Shown here: positions 9,055 through 17,865 of the stretch, piece after piece
Layout: each line of letters begins with the position of its first letter
Position numbering within the stretch: position 1 is the first letter of the stretch
DNA from: an uncultured Selenomonadaceae bacterium
Lineage (GTDB): Bacteria; Bacillota; Negativicutes; Selenomonadales; Selenomonadaceae
Direction of reading: 5' to 3'
DNA length: 64,000 nucleotides
Assembly: GCA_937902665.1 (NCBI GenBank)
Contig: CALELM010000089.1
Location: 1 to 64,000 of the forward strand
Program-made: the position numbers and the translations under genes
The notes under the pieces: model-generated
Seen by the model: the letters and a program-made list of their open reading frames with translations, nothing else
Told to the model about the DNA's origin: nothing
The model's database searches: none

Positions 9055-9648
9055 ATGTTTGTTTTGGCTTCGGAATCACCGAGAAGGCAGGCACTATTGC
9101 AGCAGATTGGCTGTGACTTTATCGTTCATGCCAGCCATGCGGAGGAGGTAACGGATGAAACGCTCCTGCCCAAGGATCTGGTCGTGCAGAACGCTCAGGC
9201 AAAGGCATTGGCAGTGGCAGGGGAAATGGGGGAATACTCGATTCTCGGCGCAGATACTGTTGTTGCTTTGGATGGGCATGTGTATGGCAAGCCAGCTGAC
9301 GGTGAGGCGGCAAAGCAGATGTTATCCAAGCTGTCGGGGAGGACGCATCAGGTGCTGACCGGAATTGCTTTTGTTGCGGAGGGCAGGGTCTATTCAGACG
9401 TTGCCGTGACAGAAGTCTGTTTTGCCAAATTGACGCAGGAAGAGATTGAGGACTATGTGGCAACGGGAGAGCCGATGGATAAGGCGGGAGCTTATGCCCT
9501 GCAGGGACGTGCTGCCGTATTTATTGAAGGAATCCGTGGTTCCTATTCCAATGTAGTCGGACTTCCTCTGCGGGCAGTCTGCCAGCTTGCCGAAAGGGCA
9601 AAGGTGGATTTGTATGGAGATTATGGTAAGGGATCTGCCGCAAGATGA
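9055..9648 (+). CDS. maf: Maf nucleoside triphosphate pyrophosphatase
   Basis: Maf proteins hydrolyse non-canonical or methylated nucleoside triphosphates to monophosphates and were first linked to septum arrest. The 197-residue protein begins FVLASESPRRQALL (family signature LASxSPRR), and carries GADTVVALDG and the SGRTHQVLTGIA motif with catalytic acids. ATG 9055 follows GAGGGGG; it is 11 bp after the DUF4321 gene. The 3' end overlaps radC by 35 bp. The position ahead of radC-mreBCD is the classic Bacillus/Clostridia gene order. Confidence 0.93.
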   Translation: MFVLASESPRRQALLQQIGCDFIVHASHAEEVTDETLLPKDLVVQNAQAKALAVAGEMGEYSILGADTVVALDGHVYGKPADGEAAKQMLSKLSGRTHQVLTGIAFVAEGRVYSDVAVTEVCFAKLTQEEIEDYVATGEPMDKAGAYALQGRAAVFIEGIRGSYSNVVGLPLRAVCQLAERAKVDLYGDYGKGSAAR

Positions 9649-10303
9649 GCGTCCAAGGGAGAAGTTGATCGCATTTGGGGCGGATTGCCTCAGCAATGCG
9701 GAGCTTTTGGCTATTCTCTTGCGAACGGGTACAAAGGAAGTATCGGTGCTTCGTGTGGCAGAGGCGGTTTTGGCAAGGCACAAGGATATGGGGCTTTCTG
9801 CGATGGCGCATATGTCGCCAACGGAGCTTTCCGGGATTCATGGGGTCGGTATGGCAAAGGCGGCAGCCATTTTGGCAGCCGTGGAGCTGGGACGAAGGCT
9901 GAATCGTCAGGCAGCAGAAAAGATAGAGGTCGTTCACGGGCCGGAGGATGCTGCGCAATATGCGATGCCTCGGTATCGCTTTGAGCAGAAGGAGCATTTT
10001 TCTGTGATGCTGCTGAACACGAAAAATCATATTCTGTCGTTGACCGATATTTCCGTGGGAAGCCTTACGGCATCTGTCGTGCATCCGAGAGAGGTTTTTC
10101 AGGCGGCAATCCGCTATGCGGCGGCATCCATGATTTTGTTTCACAATCATCCAAGTGGCGATCCATCGCCCAGCTGTGAGGATATTGCGGTGACACGGCG
10201 GTTGGTGAAGGCGGGCGAGCTGATGGATATCCCGATTTTGGATCATATCATTTTGGGAAGGGAACGCTTTGTGAGCCTGAAGGAGCGGGGACTGCTCTCC
10301 TGA
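9614..10303 (+). CDS. radC: RadC family protein (JAB1/MPN domain)
   Basis: The 229-residue protein has an N-terminal helix-hairpin-helix segment (LSGIHGVGMAKAAAILAAVELGRR) and a C-terminal JAMM metal site (HNHPSGDPSPSCED, from about residue 177). Despite its name, a DNA repair role is not supported in well-studied bacteria; the biochemical activity is unknown. I chose ATG 9614 with AAAGGTGG 7 nt upstream, giving an overlap with maf that suggests translational coupling; ATG 9623 is possible. Confidence 0.93.
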   Translation: MEIMVRDLPQDERPREKLIAFGADCLSNAELLAILLRTGTKEVSVLRVAEAVLARHKDMGLSAMAHMSPTELSGIHGVGMAKAAAILAAVELGRRLNRQAAEKIEVVHGPEDAAQYAMPRYRFEQKEHFSVMLLNTKNHILSLTDISVGSLTASVVHPREVFQAAIRYAAASMILFHNHPSGDPSPSCEDIAVTRRLVKAGELMDIPILDHIILGRERFVSLKERGLLS

Positions 10304-10368
10304 TGGAAAAAGCGTCATAAATTAGGGCTTCTGCTCCATAAATTTTTCTAGCAGGAATTTCAAAGGTG

Positions 10369-10377
10369 TGGTACAAT
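10369..10377 (+). promoter_or_regulatory. Putative extended -10 promoter of mreB
   Basis: TGG-TACAAT at 10369-10377, in the 136-bp gap between radC and mreB. The -35 position (TAGCAG) is poor, which an extended -10 can offset. Confidence 0.4.
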
Positions 10378-10439
10378 GGGTTAGTCATTTTGGAAGGCAG
10401 AAATGTGTTTTTTTCGTAGGAAGGGAGCTTTATTTTATA

Positions 10440-11480
10440 ATGTGGAGTCTTTTTGGTGGTTTGTCTCATGATATGGGAATTGATTTGGGTACGGCAAATA
10501 CGCTCGTGCATGTGAAGGGGCGCGGGATTGTCCTTCGTGAGCCATCCGTGGTGGCGATCAAGAGCGACAGCGGTGATGTTTTGGCTGTTGGGGAAGAAGC
10601 GAAGCGGATGATAGGGCGTACTCCTGGCAATATTATCGCAATTCGTCCTATGAAGGATGGCGTTATTGCGGATTTTGATGTGACGCAGGCGATGCTGAAG
10701 TATTTTATACGGAAGGCTATGAATTCGAAGTCTTTCGTGCGTCCTCGTGTTGTGGTGGGCGTTCCGTCAGGTGTTACGGAGGTTGAGAAGCGTGCCGTTA
10801 TTGATGCTGCGCAGCAGGCAGGCGCCCGTGAGGCATATTTGATTGAAGAGCCAATGGCAGCTGCCATCGGTGCAGGACTTCCTGTGGAAGATGCTACGGG
10901 AAGCATGGTCGTGGATATTGGCGGAGGTACGACAGAGATTGCTGTCATTTCCTTGGGCGGTATCGTTACGAGCTGCTCCATTCGCATTGGCGGCGATGAG
11001 ATGGATTCCTCCATTCAGCAGTACATCAAGAGGATGTACAACCTGATGATCGGTGAGCGCACGGCAGAAGAGATCAAGATGACAATCGGCACGGCTATCG
11101 TTCCGCAGGACGGCAACCAGACGATGGATATTCGCGGCCGTGATCTGGTGAGCGGGCTTCCTAAGACACTCACTATTGAAGCAAAGGAAATTTGCGAGGC
11201 ATTGAACGAGCCAATTTACAAGATTATTGATGCAGTGAAGGGAACACTGGAAAAGACACCGCCCGAGCTTGCGGCTGATGTCATGGATCATGGCATTATG
11301 ATGACGGGCGGCGGCGCGTTCCTGAAGAATTTGGACGCTCTTTTGTCGCATGAGACGGGAATGCCGGTCTTGGTTGCAGAGGATGCGCTTTCCTGTGTCG
11401 GGGTAGGTACTGGAAAATCCTTGGAAAACATTGAACTCTTGAAGCGCGTGGTTATGACCTCCAAGAAGCTAAAGCAATGA
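10440..11480 (+). CDS. mreB: Rod-shape actin homologue MreB
   Basis: MreB polymerises under the membrane and directs the lateral peptidoglycan elongation machinery. The 346-residue protein shows the actin-fold phosphate loop (MGIDLGTANTLVHVKG), the second loop (VVDIGGGTTEIAVIS) and the adenosine motif (MTGGGAFLKNLD). ATG 10440 is preceded by GGAAGGGAG. mreC begins at the last base group of mreB (ATGA overlap), so mreBCD are co-translated, followed closely by mrdA. Confidence 0.97.
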   Translation: MWSLFGGLSHDMGIDLGTANTLVHVKGRGIVLREPSVVAIKSDSGDVLAVGEEAKRMIGRTPGNIIAIRPMKDGVIADFDVTQAMLKYFIRKAMNSKSFVRPRVVVGVPSGVTEVEKRAVIDAAQQAGAREAYLIEEPMAAAIGAGLPVEDATGSMVVDIGGGTTEIAVISLGGIVTSCSIRIGGDEMDSSIQQYIKRMYNLMIGERTAEEIKMTIGTAIVPQDGNQTMDIRGRDLVSGLPKTLTIEAKEICEALNEPIYKIIDAVKGTLEKTPPELAADVMDHGIMMTGGGAFLKNLDALLSHETGMPVLVAEDALSCVGVGTGKSLENIELLKRVVMTSKKLKQ

Positions 11481-12433
11481 ACAGGGTAAGACGGGAAAGA
11501 GATTCGAGCCGCAAGATATGGGTGCTTGTCTTTGTCTTTGCGGCTGTGTTTTGCGTTATTTTCTTTGCGGCAAGGGGAAGATTCCAGATACCTGTCAGCA
11601 GCCAGACTGTTTCGTTCGTGCTTTCTCCATTTCAGCAGGCGGTTTCGTGGGTAGGAAGCCAGATTCGATATGTGACTTCCAATATTTGGGAAATTGCTAC
11701 GGAGCATCAGCAGAACAAGATGCTTCGCAGTGAGGTGGAACAGCTGAGGATACAGAATTTGCAGGCAAGCGAGTTTGCGGCTGAGAACCAACGGTTGCGC
11801 GCTCTCTTGGGTTATAAGCAAGGGGCTGTCCAGTTTGACCTTGTTGCAGCCAGAGTCATCGGGCGGGAATCCGAAACGTGGTCGAGCATGATTGTCATAA
11901 ACTGCGGTACATTTGATGGGGTTTCTGAGGATATGGCGGTCGTAACGGAAAAGGGCTTGGTAGGGAGAATTGTGGAAGCAGGCCCGAATTCCTCCAAGGT
12001 TCAGCTGATTTTGGACCCACGTTCTTCTGTTGGTACTTTGGTTCAGCGTCCTTCGTCCAGAGTTAATGGTATTGTGAAAGGCGATTTAGCGAATCCGACC
12101 ATGCCGCGCATGGTAAATATCCCAAAGACTTCGGATGTGCAGGAAGGCGATATTATTGTTACCTCTGGTTTTGGTGGGATTTTTCCGAAGGGGCTTATTG
12201 TAGGAATCGTCAATTCCATCGAAAATGATGAGGGCGGTCTTTTGAAATGCGCAATTCTGGAAACGGCAGTAGATTTTCAGAGGCTGGAGGATGTGGCTGT
12301 CATTGTCAGATCGAGGGAAGCCCCGCCAGAGCCGTTGGTGCCGCCAATGCAGACACCGGGAACAGAAACCGATCCTGCTGCGCAAGCCAAGGAGCAGGCT
12401 GAGGCAGCATCGCAGGAGGGTGCTGCGCAATGA
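11477..12433 (+). CDS. mreC: Rod-shape protein MreC
   Basis: MreC links the MreB filaments to the periplasmic elongasome. It has a basic N-terminus, one membrane helix (about residues 14-32), a coiled coil (about 70-115, containing SEVEQLRIQNLQASEFAAEN), and a C-terminal beta-rich domain. The 318-residue length is normal; the last ~45 residues are a Pro/Ala/Glu-rich tail. Its ATG overlaps the mreB stop by 4 bp, and its own stop overlaps mreD. Confidence 0.95.
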   Translation: MNRVRRERDSSRKIWVLVFVFAAVFCVIFFAARGRFQIPVSSQTVSFVLSPFQQAVSWVGSQIRYVTSNIWEIATEHQQNKMLRSEVEQLRIQNLQASEFAAENQRLRALLGYKQGAVQFDLVAARVIGRESETWSSMIVINCGTFDGVSEDMAVVTEKGLVGRIVEAGPNSSKVQLILDPRSSVGTLVQRPSSRVNGIVKGDLANPTMPRMVNIPKTSDVQEGDIIVTSGFGGIFPKGLIVGIVNSIENDEGGLLKCAILETAVDFQRLEDVAVIVRSREAPPEPLVPPMQTPGTETDPAAQAKEQAEAASQEGAAQ

Positions 12434-12927
12434 AGAAATATGGGTATTGGATAGCCTTTGCTGTAGGCTTGTACGTTCTGCAGGCTTCGATTCTTCCGTT
12501 GATAGCATACCATGGAATCTCTCCCAACCTGCTGATGCTCCTGACGGTTTCCTTTGCTTTTCTGCATGGGGCGAGGTATGGGGTTCTGATGGGGTTTTGC
12601 TTGGGTGTTCTTCAGGATTTGGCAACGGGTACCTTTTTTGGTGTGAGCGTGTTCAGTTATATGCTGTTGGGCATTGCCTGCGGGAGTTTTTCCAACAGGG
12701 TATTCAAGGAGCAGCTTTTTCTTCCAGTGTTGGCTTCTATTGCTGCAACGGCAGTGCATTACAGTATTCTTACAGGAATCATGATGCTTATGGGGTATAG
12801 CTTTAATCTTGGAATGCATATCCGGAACATATTTTTTCCGATGATGGTTTACCAGCTGGTTTTTGTCTATCCCGTGCATAGGCTGGCGTATTCCTTGGAA
12901 CAGTATATCAGGGAAAAGAAGTCATGA
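12430..12927 (+). CDS. mreD: Rod-shape membrane protein MreD
   Basis: A 165-residue multi-pass membrane protein with about five hydrophobic segments and the family-typical GFxxGxxxDL pattern (GFCLGVLQDLATG). It overlaps mreC by 4 bp, so is translationally coupled. Confidence 0.93.
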   Translation: MKKYGYWIAFAVGLYVLQASILPLIAYHGISPNLLMLLTVSFAFLHGARYGVLMGFCLGVLQDLATGTFFGVSVFSYMLLGIACGSFSNRVFKEQLFLPVLASIAATAVHYSILTGIMMLMGYSFNLGMHIRNIFFPMMVYQLVFVYPVHRLAYSLEQYIREKKS

Positions 12928-12999
12928 GATTTGTTGATTGGTTGAGGCACTTGACGGCATATCCGGAGAGTGCCTTGTCACTATATGGGAGAGATTTTC

Positions 13000-14790
13000 T
13001 TGAATGAAAATGACGTATATGAGGGACGCATAACGGTTCTTGGCGTTCTGATGGTCTTGGTGATTGCAGTTCTGGTGGCAAGGGCGGGGTATCTTCAGGT
13101 TTATGACGGAGAGCATTATGCGAGCCTTGCAGACGGAAACCGCATACGCATTATTCCTGCCATGGCACCGCGGGGAACCTTTTACGATTGCAAGGGAGAG
13201 CTTTTGGTTACGAATCGTCCGGGGTTCACGGTTTCCCTCCTTCCGCTTACGGAGCCGATTTCGGAAGATGTCATTTCCAGATTGTCTGCGCTTTTAAAGG
13301 TACCGGAGGACAAGATCCATGAGAAGATAGCAGCCCATAGCGGTTTTGATCCCATTCATATCAAGCAGGACGTGACGCTCGACATTGTTTCCGTGATTGA
13401 GGAGCAGAAAAACCTGTATCCCGGTGTGGTCATTGAGGCGCAGCCTATCCGAAATTACATTTTGAAGCAGGAGGGCGCGCATACTTTTGGCTATGTCAGT
13501 GAAATCAGTGATGAGGAACTGGAAAAGCGAAAGGACGAGGGCTACAACTCAGGGGATATCATCGGAAAGTTTGGATTAGAAAAAATCTATGACGAGTACC
13601 TTCGAGGGGAAAATGGCGGAGAGCAGGTTGAGGTTGATGTGTCAGGAAAGCCTGTGCAGATTCTCGGCAGGAAGAACCCTGTGCCGGGAAATGACCTCTA
13701 CCTCACGATTGACAAGGAATTGCAGATGGCGGCAGAGAGAGCCGTGGACGAGCAGCTGGCGCTGATTCATGCGCATGCGGCAGCGGCGGTCGTCATGAAT
13801 CCCCAAACGGGCGAGGTCTTGGCGATGGTCAGCCGGCCGACCTTTGATCCGAACCTTTTTGCTCACGGCATTTCCACGAAGGACTGGAATGCTATCAACA
13901 ACAATCCGTATCACCCAATGGACAACAAGACGATATCAGGGGAGTATCCGCCGGGCTCGACCTTCAAGATTATCACGGGAACGGCGGCATTGACGGAGGG
14001 GAAGGTATCTCCTGAGGAAAAGATTTTTGATTCCGGGCATCATTGGATTATTCCGAAGGGGAATGCAGATGGTGAAGCCTTGGGGTGGCTGAACTTCAAG
14101 GAGGCAATGGCACATTCGGATAACGTCTATTTCTATGAGATGGGAAACCGTTTGGGCATTGATACGCTGGAACGGTACGGCAGGATGTTTGGTGTCGGGA
14201 AAAAGTCAGGAATTGACCTTCCGTATGAAGCGGAGGGACTGATGGCAAACCGTGCCTACAAGACGAAGGTATTTGAGGAGGATTGGTATCTTTCGGAAAC
14301 CTTTGATGCCGCCATCGGGCAGGGCTTCAACCTCGTGACTCCATTGCAGGCTGCTATGGTCATGGGGCAGATTGCGGCAAACGGGAAGTGCTACAAGCCA
14401 CATTTGGTGAATCGGATTGTTTCCCAGAACGGGGAGGTAGTCAAGACATTTGCGCCGGAGCTTTTGTCGGAGCTGGACGTGCGGGCAGATGTCATCCAGC
14501 TTGTGCAGCAGGGGCTTCATGACGTTACGAAATACGGGACGGCGGCATCTGTTTTTGCTGGCTTTCCTATCGAGATTGCAGGAAAGACGGGAACGGCTGA
14601 GAACCCGCATGGGCGTGACCATGGCTGGTTTGTCGCTTACGGGCCGTTCGAGAATCCTAATGTCGTGGTAGCCGTGATTGTGGAGCAGGGCGGCTATGGA
14701 TCCCAGTCGGCGGTTCCTATTGGGAGGAAGATTTTGGAGGCGGCATTTGGGGTAAACAAGCAGGTACCGGAGGAAGAAAAAAAGCAATAG
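13000..14790 (+). CDS. mrdA: Penicillin-binding protein 2 (elongasome transpeptidase)
   Basis: The class B PBP cross-links peptidoglycan during cell elongation together with RodA. There is one N-terminal membrane helix, a dimerisation domain, and a transpeptidase domain with the three active-site motifs in order: SxxK in PPGSTFK (Ser about residue 319), SxN in HSDNVYF, and KTG in AGKTGTAE (about 527). I place the start at TTG 13000 because GGGAGA lies 7 nt upstream; ATG 12985 (five residues longer) lacks a well-spaced ribosome site and is the alternative. It follows mreD by 72 bp. Confidence 0.95.
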   Translation: MNENDVYEGRITVLGVLMVLVIAVLVARAGYLQVYDGEHYASLADGNRIRIIPAMAPRGTFYDCKGELLVTNRPGFTVSLLPLTEPISEDVISRLSALLKVPEDKIHEKIAAHSGFDPIHIKQDVTLDIVSVIEEQKNLYPGVVIEAQPIRNYILKQEGAHTFGYVSEISDEELEKRKDEGYNSGDIIGKFGLEKIYDEYLRGENGGEQVEVDVSGKPVQILGRKNPVPGNDLYLTIDKELQMAAERAVDEQLALIHAHAAAAVVMNPQTGEVLAMVSRPTFDPNLFAHGISTKDWNAINNNPYHPMDNKTISGEYPPGSTFKIITGTAALTEGKVSPEEKIFDSGHHWIIPKGNADGEALGWLNFKEAMAHSDNVYFYEMGNRLGIDTLERYGRMFGVGKKSGIDLPYEAEGLMANRAYKTKVFEEDWYLSETFDAAIGQGFNLVTPLQAAMVMGQIAANGKCYKPHLVNRIVSQNGEVVKTFAPELLSELDVRADVIQLVQQGLHDVTKYGTAASVFAGFPIEIAGKTGTAENPHGRDHGWFVAYGPFENPNVVVAVIVEQGGYGSQSAVPIGRKILEAAFGVNKQVPEEEKKQ

Positions 14791-14812
14791 GCCTTGGCAG
14801 GAGAGAAAATGC

Positions 14813-14841
14813 TTGACAGTGTTTCCTGCCTATGATTTAAT
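14813..14841 (+). promoter_or_regulatory. Promoter of minCDE
   Basis: TTGACA (14813-14818), 17-bp spacer, extended -10 TGA-TTTAAT (14833-14841), 47 bp before minC. Confidence 0.75.
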
Positions 14842-14888
14842 GAATACAATTTTGAGAAATAAACAGAGAGGCAGAGCTGATAGAAACT

Positions 14889-15530
14889 ATGAGCAAGGAT
14901 GTCATAACTTTCAAAGGGACGAAGACGGGGTTCTTGTTGACTTTTTTGCAAGGGGCAGATTTTGAGCAGATTGAGCAGGAGGCACGAAGGAAGCTGGAGG
15001 AAGGCACGGAGTATTTTACGCGCGGGACAGTTGTTCGGGTTGCTCCTGATGCACTGAAGAAAGAGGACTTTGAGGCCTTGAAACGCTTGTTTGCCCAACA
15101 TGCCGTGCTTTTGCGGACGGTAGAACCGGAGGAAGCAAGAAAGCCTGAAGAAAAAAGGATACAGGGACAGGAAAAGGAAGTTGCTCCGGATGATGCGCAG
15201 CTTCAGCAGATGCTGGTTTATGACAAAACCCTGCGTGGCGGGCAGGAAATCAATACAAGAGGCTCTGTGCTGATTTGCGGGAACGTGAACCCCGGTGCAC
15301 AAGTCATTGCCGGCGGAAGCATTGATATCCGCGGTACTTGCCGGGGGATGGTTCATGCCGGTGCCTACGGCAATTCCAAGGCTTTTATCATTGCGGATCG
15401 CTTGATGCCTATGCAGATAAGGATTGCCAATATCATTGCCCGTTCTCCGGATCAGGAAGAAGATGTCAGGCAGGCAGAGCGGGCATCGATCAAGGATGGG
15501 CAGATCGTCATCGAACCGATAGAAAGGTAG
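14889..15530 (+). CDS. minC: Septum site inhibitor MinC
   Basis: MinC blocks FtsZ ring formation away from midcell. The 213-residue protein has an N-terminal MinC_N domain (to about residue 100) and a C-terminal right-handed beta-helix domain beginning near TLRGGQEINTRGSVLICGNVNPGA, the MinD-binding part. The N domain is slightly short. It is first in the minC-minD-minE operon, with minD 9 bp downstream. Confidence 0.94.
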   Translation: MSKDVITFKGTKTGFLLTFLQGADFEQIEQEARRKLEEGTEYFTRGTVVRVAPDALKKEDFEALKRLFAQHAVLLRTVEPEEARKPEEKRIQGQEKEVAPDDAQLQQMLVYDKTLRGGQEINTRGSVLICGNVNPGAQVIAGGSIDIRGTCRGMVHAGAYGNSKAFIIADRLMPMQIRIANIIARSPDQEEDVRQAERASIKDGQIVIEPIER

Positions 15531-15539
15531 GATTTTTTC

Positions 15540-16328
15540 ATGAGTGAAGTAATTGTAATTACCTCAGGCAAGGGCGGCGTTGGAAAAACAACGACAACAG
15601 CGAATCTGGGTGTAGGGTTTGCCATGCGCGACAAGAAGGTGGTTCTTGTAGATACGGATACAGGGCTTCGCAATCTGGACTTGCTTTTGGGGCTGGAAAA
15701 CCGTATTATGTATGACCTTATTGATGTGACGGAGGGAAGGGTGCCTGCCAAGAAGGCTTTGGTACGCCACAAGAAGTTTGAGAATCTTTTCTTGCTGCCT
15801 ACCTCTCAGGTCAAGGACAAGACGGCAGTGAATCCGGAGCAGCTGGTGAAGCTTTGCGATGAGCTTCGCAAGGAGTTTGATTATATCCTGATTGATTGCC
15901 CTGCGGGTATCGAGCAGGGCTTCCAGACGGCAATCGCTGCGGCGGACTGCGCTATTGTCGTTACTATGCCGGAGATTTCCGCAGTTCGTGATGCGGACAA
16001 GATTATCGGTGAGCTGGGACGTGCGGAGAAGGAGAATATCAAGCTAGTCGTCAACCGTATTCGTCCGCAGATGGTGGAAAAGGGCGATATGCTGGACATG
16101 AGCGATATCAATGATATTCTTTCTATTGAGTGCATTGGGCAGGTGCCTGATGATGAAAAGGTCGTTACCTCCACCAATCGGGGCGAGCCTGTGATTTCCA
16201 TGGAGGATTCCCTTGCGGGCAAGGCGTACCGCAATATTGTCGGACGTATCTGCGGGGAGACAATCCCATTCATGGAGTTTCCGAAGGAAGGTTTCTTTGA
16301 GAAGCTGAAGCATGTATTTGGATGGTAA
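15540..16328 (+). CDS. minD: Septum site ATPase MinD
   Basis: MinD is a deviant-Walker membrane ATPase that recruits MinC to the membrane. The 262-residue protein starts with the deviant Walker A (GKGGVGKTTTTANLG), has the switch aspartates in VDTDTGLRNLDLL and IDCPAGIEQG, and ends in an amphipathic helix (EGFFEKLKHVFGW) that serves as membrane-targeting sequence. Confidence 0.97.
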   Translation: MSEVIVITSGKGGVGKTTTTANLGVGFAMRDKKVVLVDTDTGLRNLDLLLGLENRIMYDLIDVTEGRVPAKKALVRHKKFENLFLLPTSQVKDKTAVNPEQLVKLCDELRKEFDYILIDCPAGIEQGFQTAIAAADCAIVVTMPEISAVRDADKIIGELGRAEKENIKLVVNRIRPQMVEKGDMLDMSDINDILSIECIGQVPDDEKVVTSTNRGEPVISMEDSLAGKAYRNIVGRICGETIPFMEFPKEGFFEKLKHVFGW

Positions 16329-16341
16329 GGAGTGAAGCCGG

Positions 16342-16617
16342 ATGCTGGATGCACTTATGAAGATTTTTGGAAAGGAAAAGAAGTCTTCGCGGGATATTGC
16401 AAAGGATCGCCTGAAGGTCGTTCTGATTCATGACCGAGCGAATATTTCTCCTGAGGTCATGCAAAATTTGAAGGATGACATTATTCGCGTTATTTCCAAT
16501 TACATGGAGATCAACAAACAGGATATGCAGATTTCCTTTGCGGATGATTCTGATTCTGTGGCGCTGGTTGCCAATATTCCTGTGAGCAAAATGAAGCATG
16601 ACAAGGGTTTTCGTTAA
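16342..16617 (+). CDS. minE: Division topological specificity factor MinE
   Basis: MinE stimulates the MinD ATPase and drives Min oscillation. The 91-residue protein has an N-terminal anti-MinCD helix region (AKDRLKVVLIHDRANISPEVM) and a C-terminal topological domain. It starts 13 bp after minD and ends the operon; a terminator follows. Confidence 0.94.
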   Translation: MLDALMKIFGKEKKSSRDIAKDRLKVVLIHDRANISPEVMQNLKDDIIRVISNYMEINKQDMQISFADDSDSVALVANIPVSKMKHDKGFR

Positions 16618-16630
16618 GCTTGCTAAAGGT

Positions 16631-16674
16631 GCTGTGAAAAGATGAGAAATCATTTTTTCACAGCTTCTTTTTTT
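16631..16674 (+). terminator. Terminator of min operon
   Basis: GCTGTGAAAA pairs with TTTTCACAGC across a 12- to 14-nt loop; a T run follows. Confidence 0.85.
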
Positions 16675-16676
16675 CG

Positions 16677-16705
16677 TTGTTCTTTTACATGCTTCGTGAT
16701 ATGAT
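16677..16705 (+). promoter_or_regulatory. Putative promoter of rodA
   Basis: TTGTTC (16677-16682), 17-bp spacer, extended -10 TGA-TATGAT (16697-16705). The -35 matches weakly. Confidence 0.45.
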
Positions 16706-16738
16706 AATTCTTATTGAATGGGGGGACATAGGGATTTT

Positions 16739-17842
16739 ATGAACAAGCGGATTTTTCGGCGCATGGATCTCACGCTGGTTTTGGCAACGGCGGGAATTCT
16801 TATTATGAGCCTTGTTATCATTGGAAGCGCAACGCATATCAATACGCCAAGCGATGAACGCTATTGGTTTGTGCAGAGGCAGGGCCTTTTTGCATTGGTT
16901 GATGTGGCATTTGCCATTTTCCTCATGAATTTTGACTATAAGATGCTGCAGGCTTATGGCAATAAGATGTATGTGTTCAATTTAATCATGCTTCTTGCCG
17001 TTATGCTGGTTGGTCATTCCGCACTTGGTGCACAGCGATGGATTTCCATTGGTCCAATCAATTTGCAGCCATCGGAGTTTTCCAAGATCATCATGATAGT
17101 TTCCTTGGCGGCAATGCTGGAGGAGCGTGTTGGAAAGCTGAACAGCCTGCAAGACTTGCTTCCTGTGGCCGGTTATGTGGGGCTTCCGTTCCTGTTGGTG
17201 CTGAAACAGCCGGATTTGGGAACCTCCTTGGTGTTTATGGCAATTTTTTTTGGCATGATTTTTGTCAGCGGAATTCGACTGCGCTTGCTGGGGGGGATTT
17301 TTGCGGCTGGAATTGCCTGTATGCCTGTTCTGTGGCATTTTTTGAAGGACTATCAAAAGCTCCGCATCATGGTATTCATGGACCCGAATGTTGACCCGCT
17401 GGGCTCCGGCTATCATATTATCCAGTCCAAGATAGCGATTGGCTCCGGTATGCTTTTCGGCAAGGGGCTGTTTGAGGGAACGCAGAGCCAGCTGAACTTC
17501 CTTCCGGAGAACCATACGGATTTTATTTTTGCCGTGGTGGGCGAGGAGCTTGGCTTTATTGGTGCTGTTGTTTTGCTTTTGCTTTACTTGGTCGTTTTGT
17601 GGCGGGGAGTCCAGATTGCCAAAGAAGCAGGCGATGTCTTTGGAAGGCTGCTTGCGACAGGGATTACCTCGATGCTGGCATTTCATGTGCTGGTCAATGT
17701 TGGCATGACGATGGGGATCATGCCCGTGACGGGAATCCCGCTTCCTTTGATGAGCTATGGTGTCAGTTCCTTGACAACGAATGTTTTGGCAGTTGCGCTC
17801 CTTTTGAATATTCATCTTAGAAAGCAGAAGCTGGTATTTTAG
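16739..17842 (+). CDS. rodA: RodA peptidoglycan glycosyltransferase (SEDS family)
   Basis: RodA polymerises lipid II glycan strands during elongation with PBP2. The 367-residue protein has about ten membrane helices, the SEDS signatures LQPSEFSKI, the long loop with ENHTDFIFAVVGEELGF and the C-terminal GIPLPLMSYGVSS. FtsW shares the fold, but the context and length suit RodA. ATG 16739 is preceded by AGGG at close spacing; ATG 16718 is an alternative. Confidence 0.93.
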   Translation: MNKRIFRRMDLTLVLATAGILIMSLVIIGSATHINTPSDERYWFVQRQGLFALVDVAFAIFLMNFDYKMLQAYGNKMYVFNLIMLLAVMLVGHSALGAQRWISIGPINLQPSEFSKIIMIVSLAAMLEERVGKLNSLQDLLPVAGYVGLPFLLVLKQPDLGTSLVFMAIFFGMIFVSGIRLRLLGGIFAAGIACMPVLWHFLKDYQKLRIMVFMDPNVDPLGSGYHIIQSKIAIGSGMLFGKGLFEGTQSQLNFLPENHTDFIFAVVGEELGFIGAVVLLLLYLVVLWRGVQIAKEAGDVFGRLLATGITSMLAFHVLVNVGMTMGIMPVTGIPLPLMSYGVSSLTTNVLAVALLLNIHLRKQKLVF

Positions 17843-17865
17843 CGTTTGGTATGGGGGAACGATTC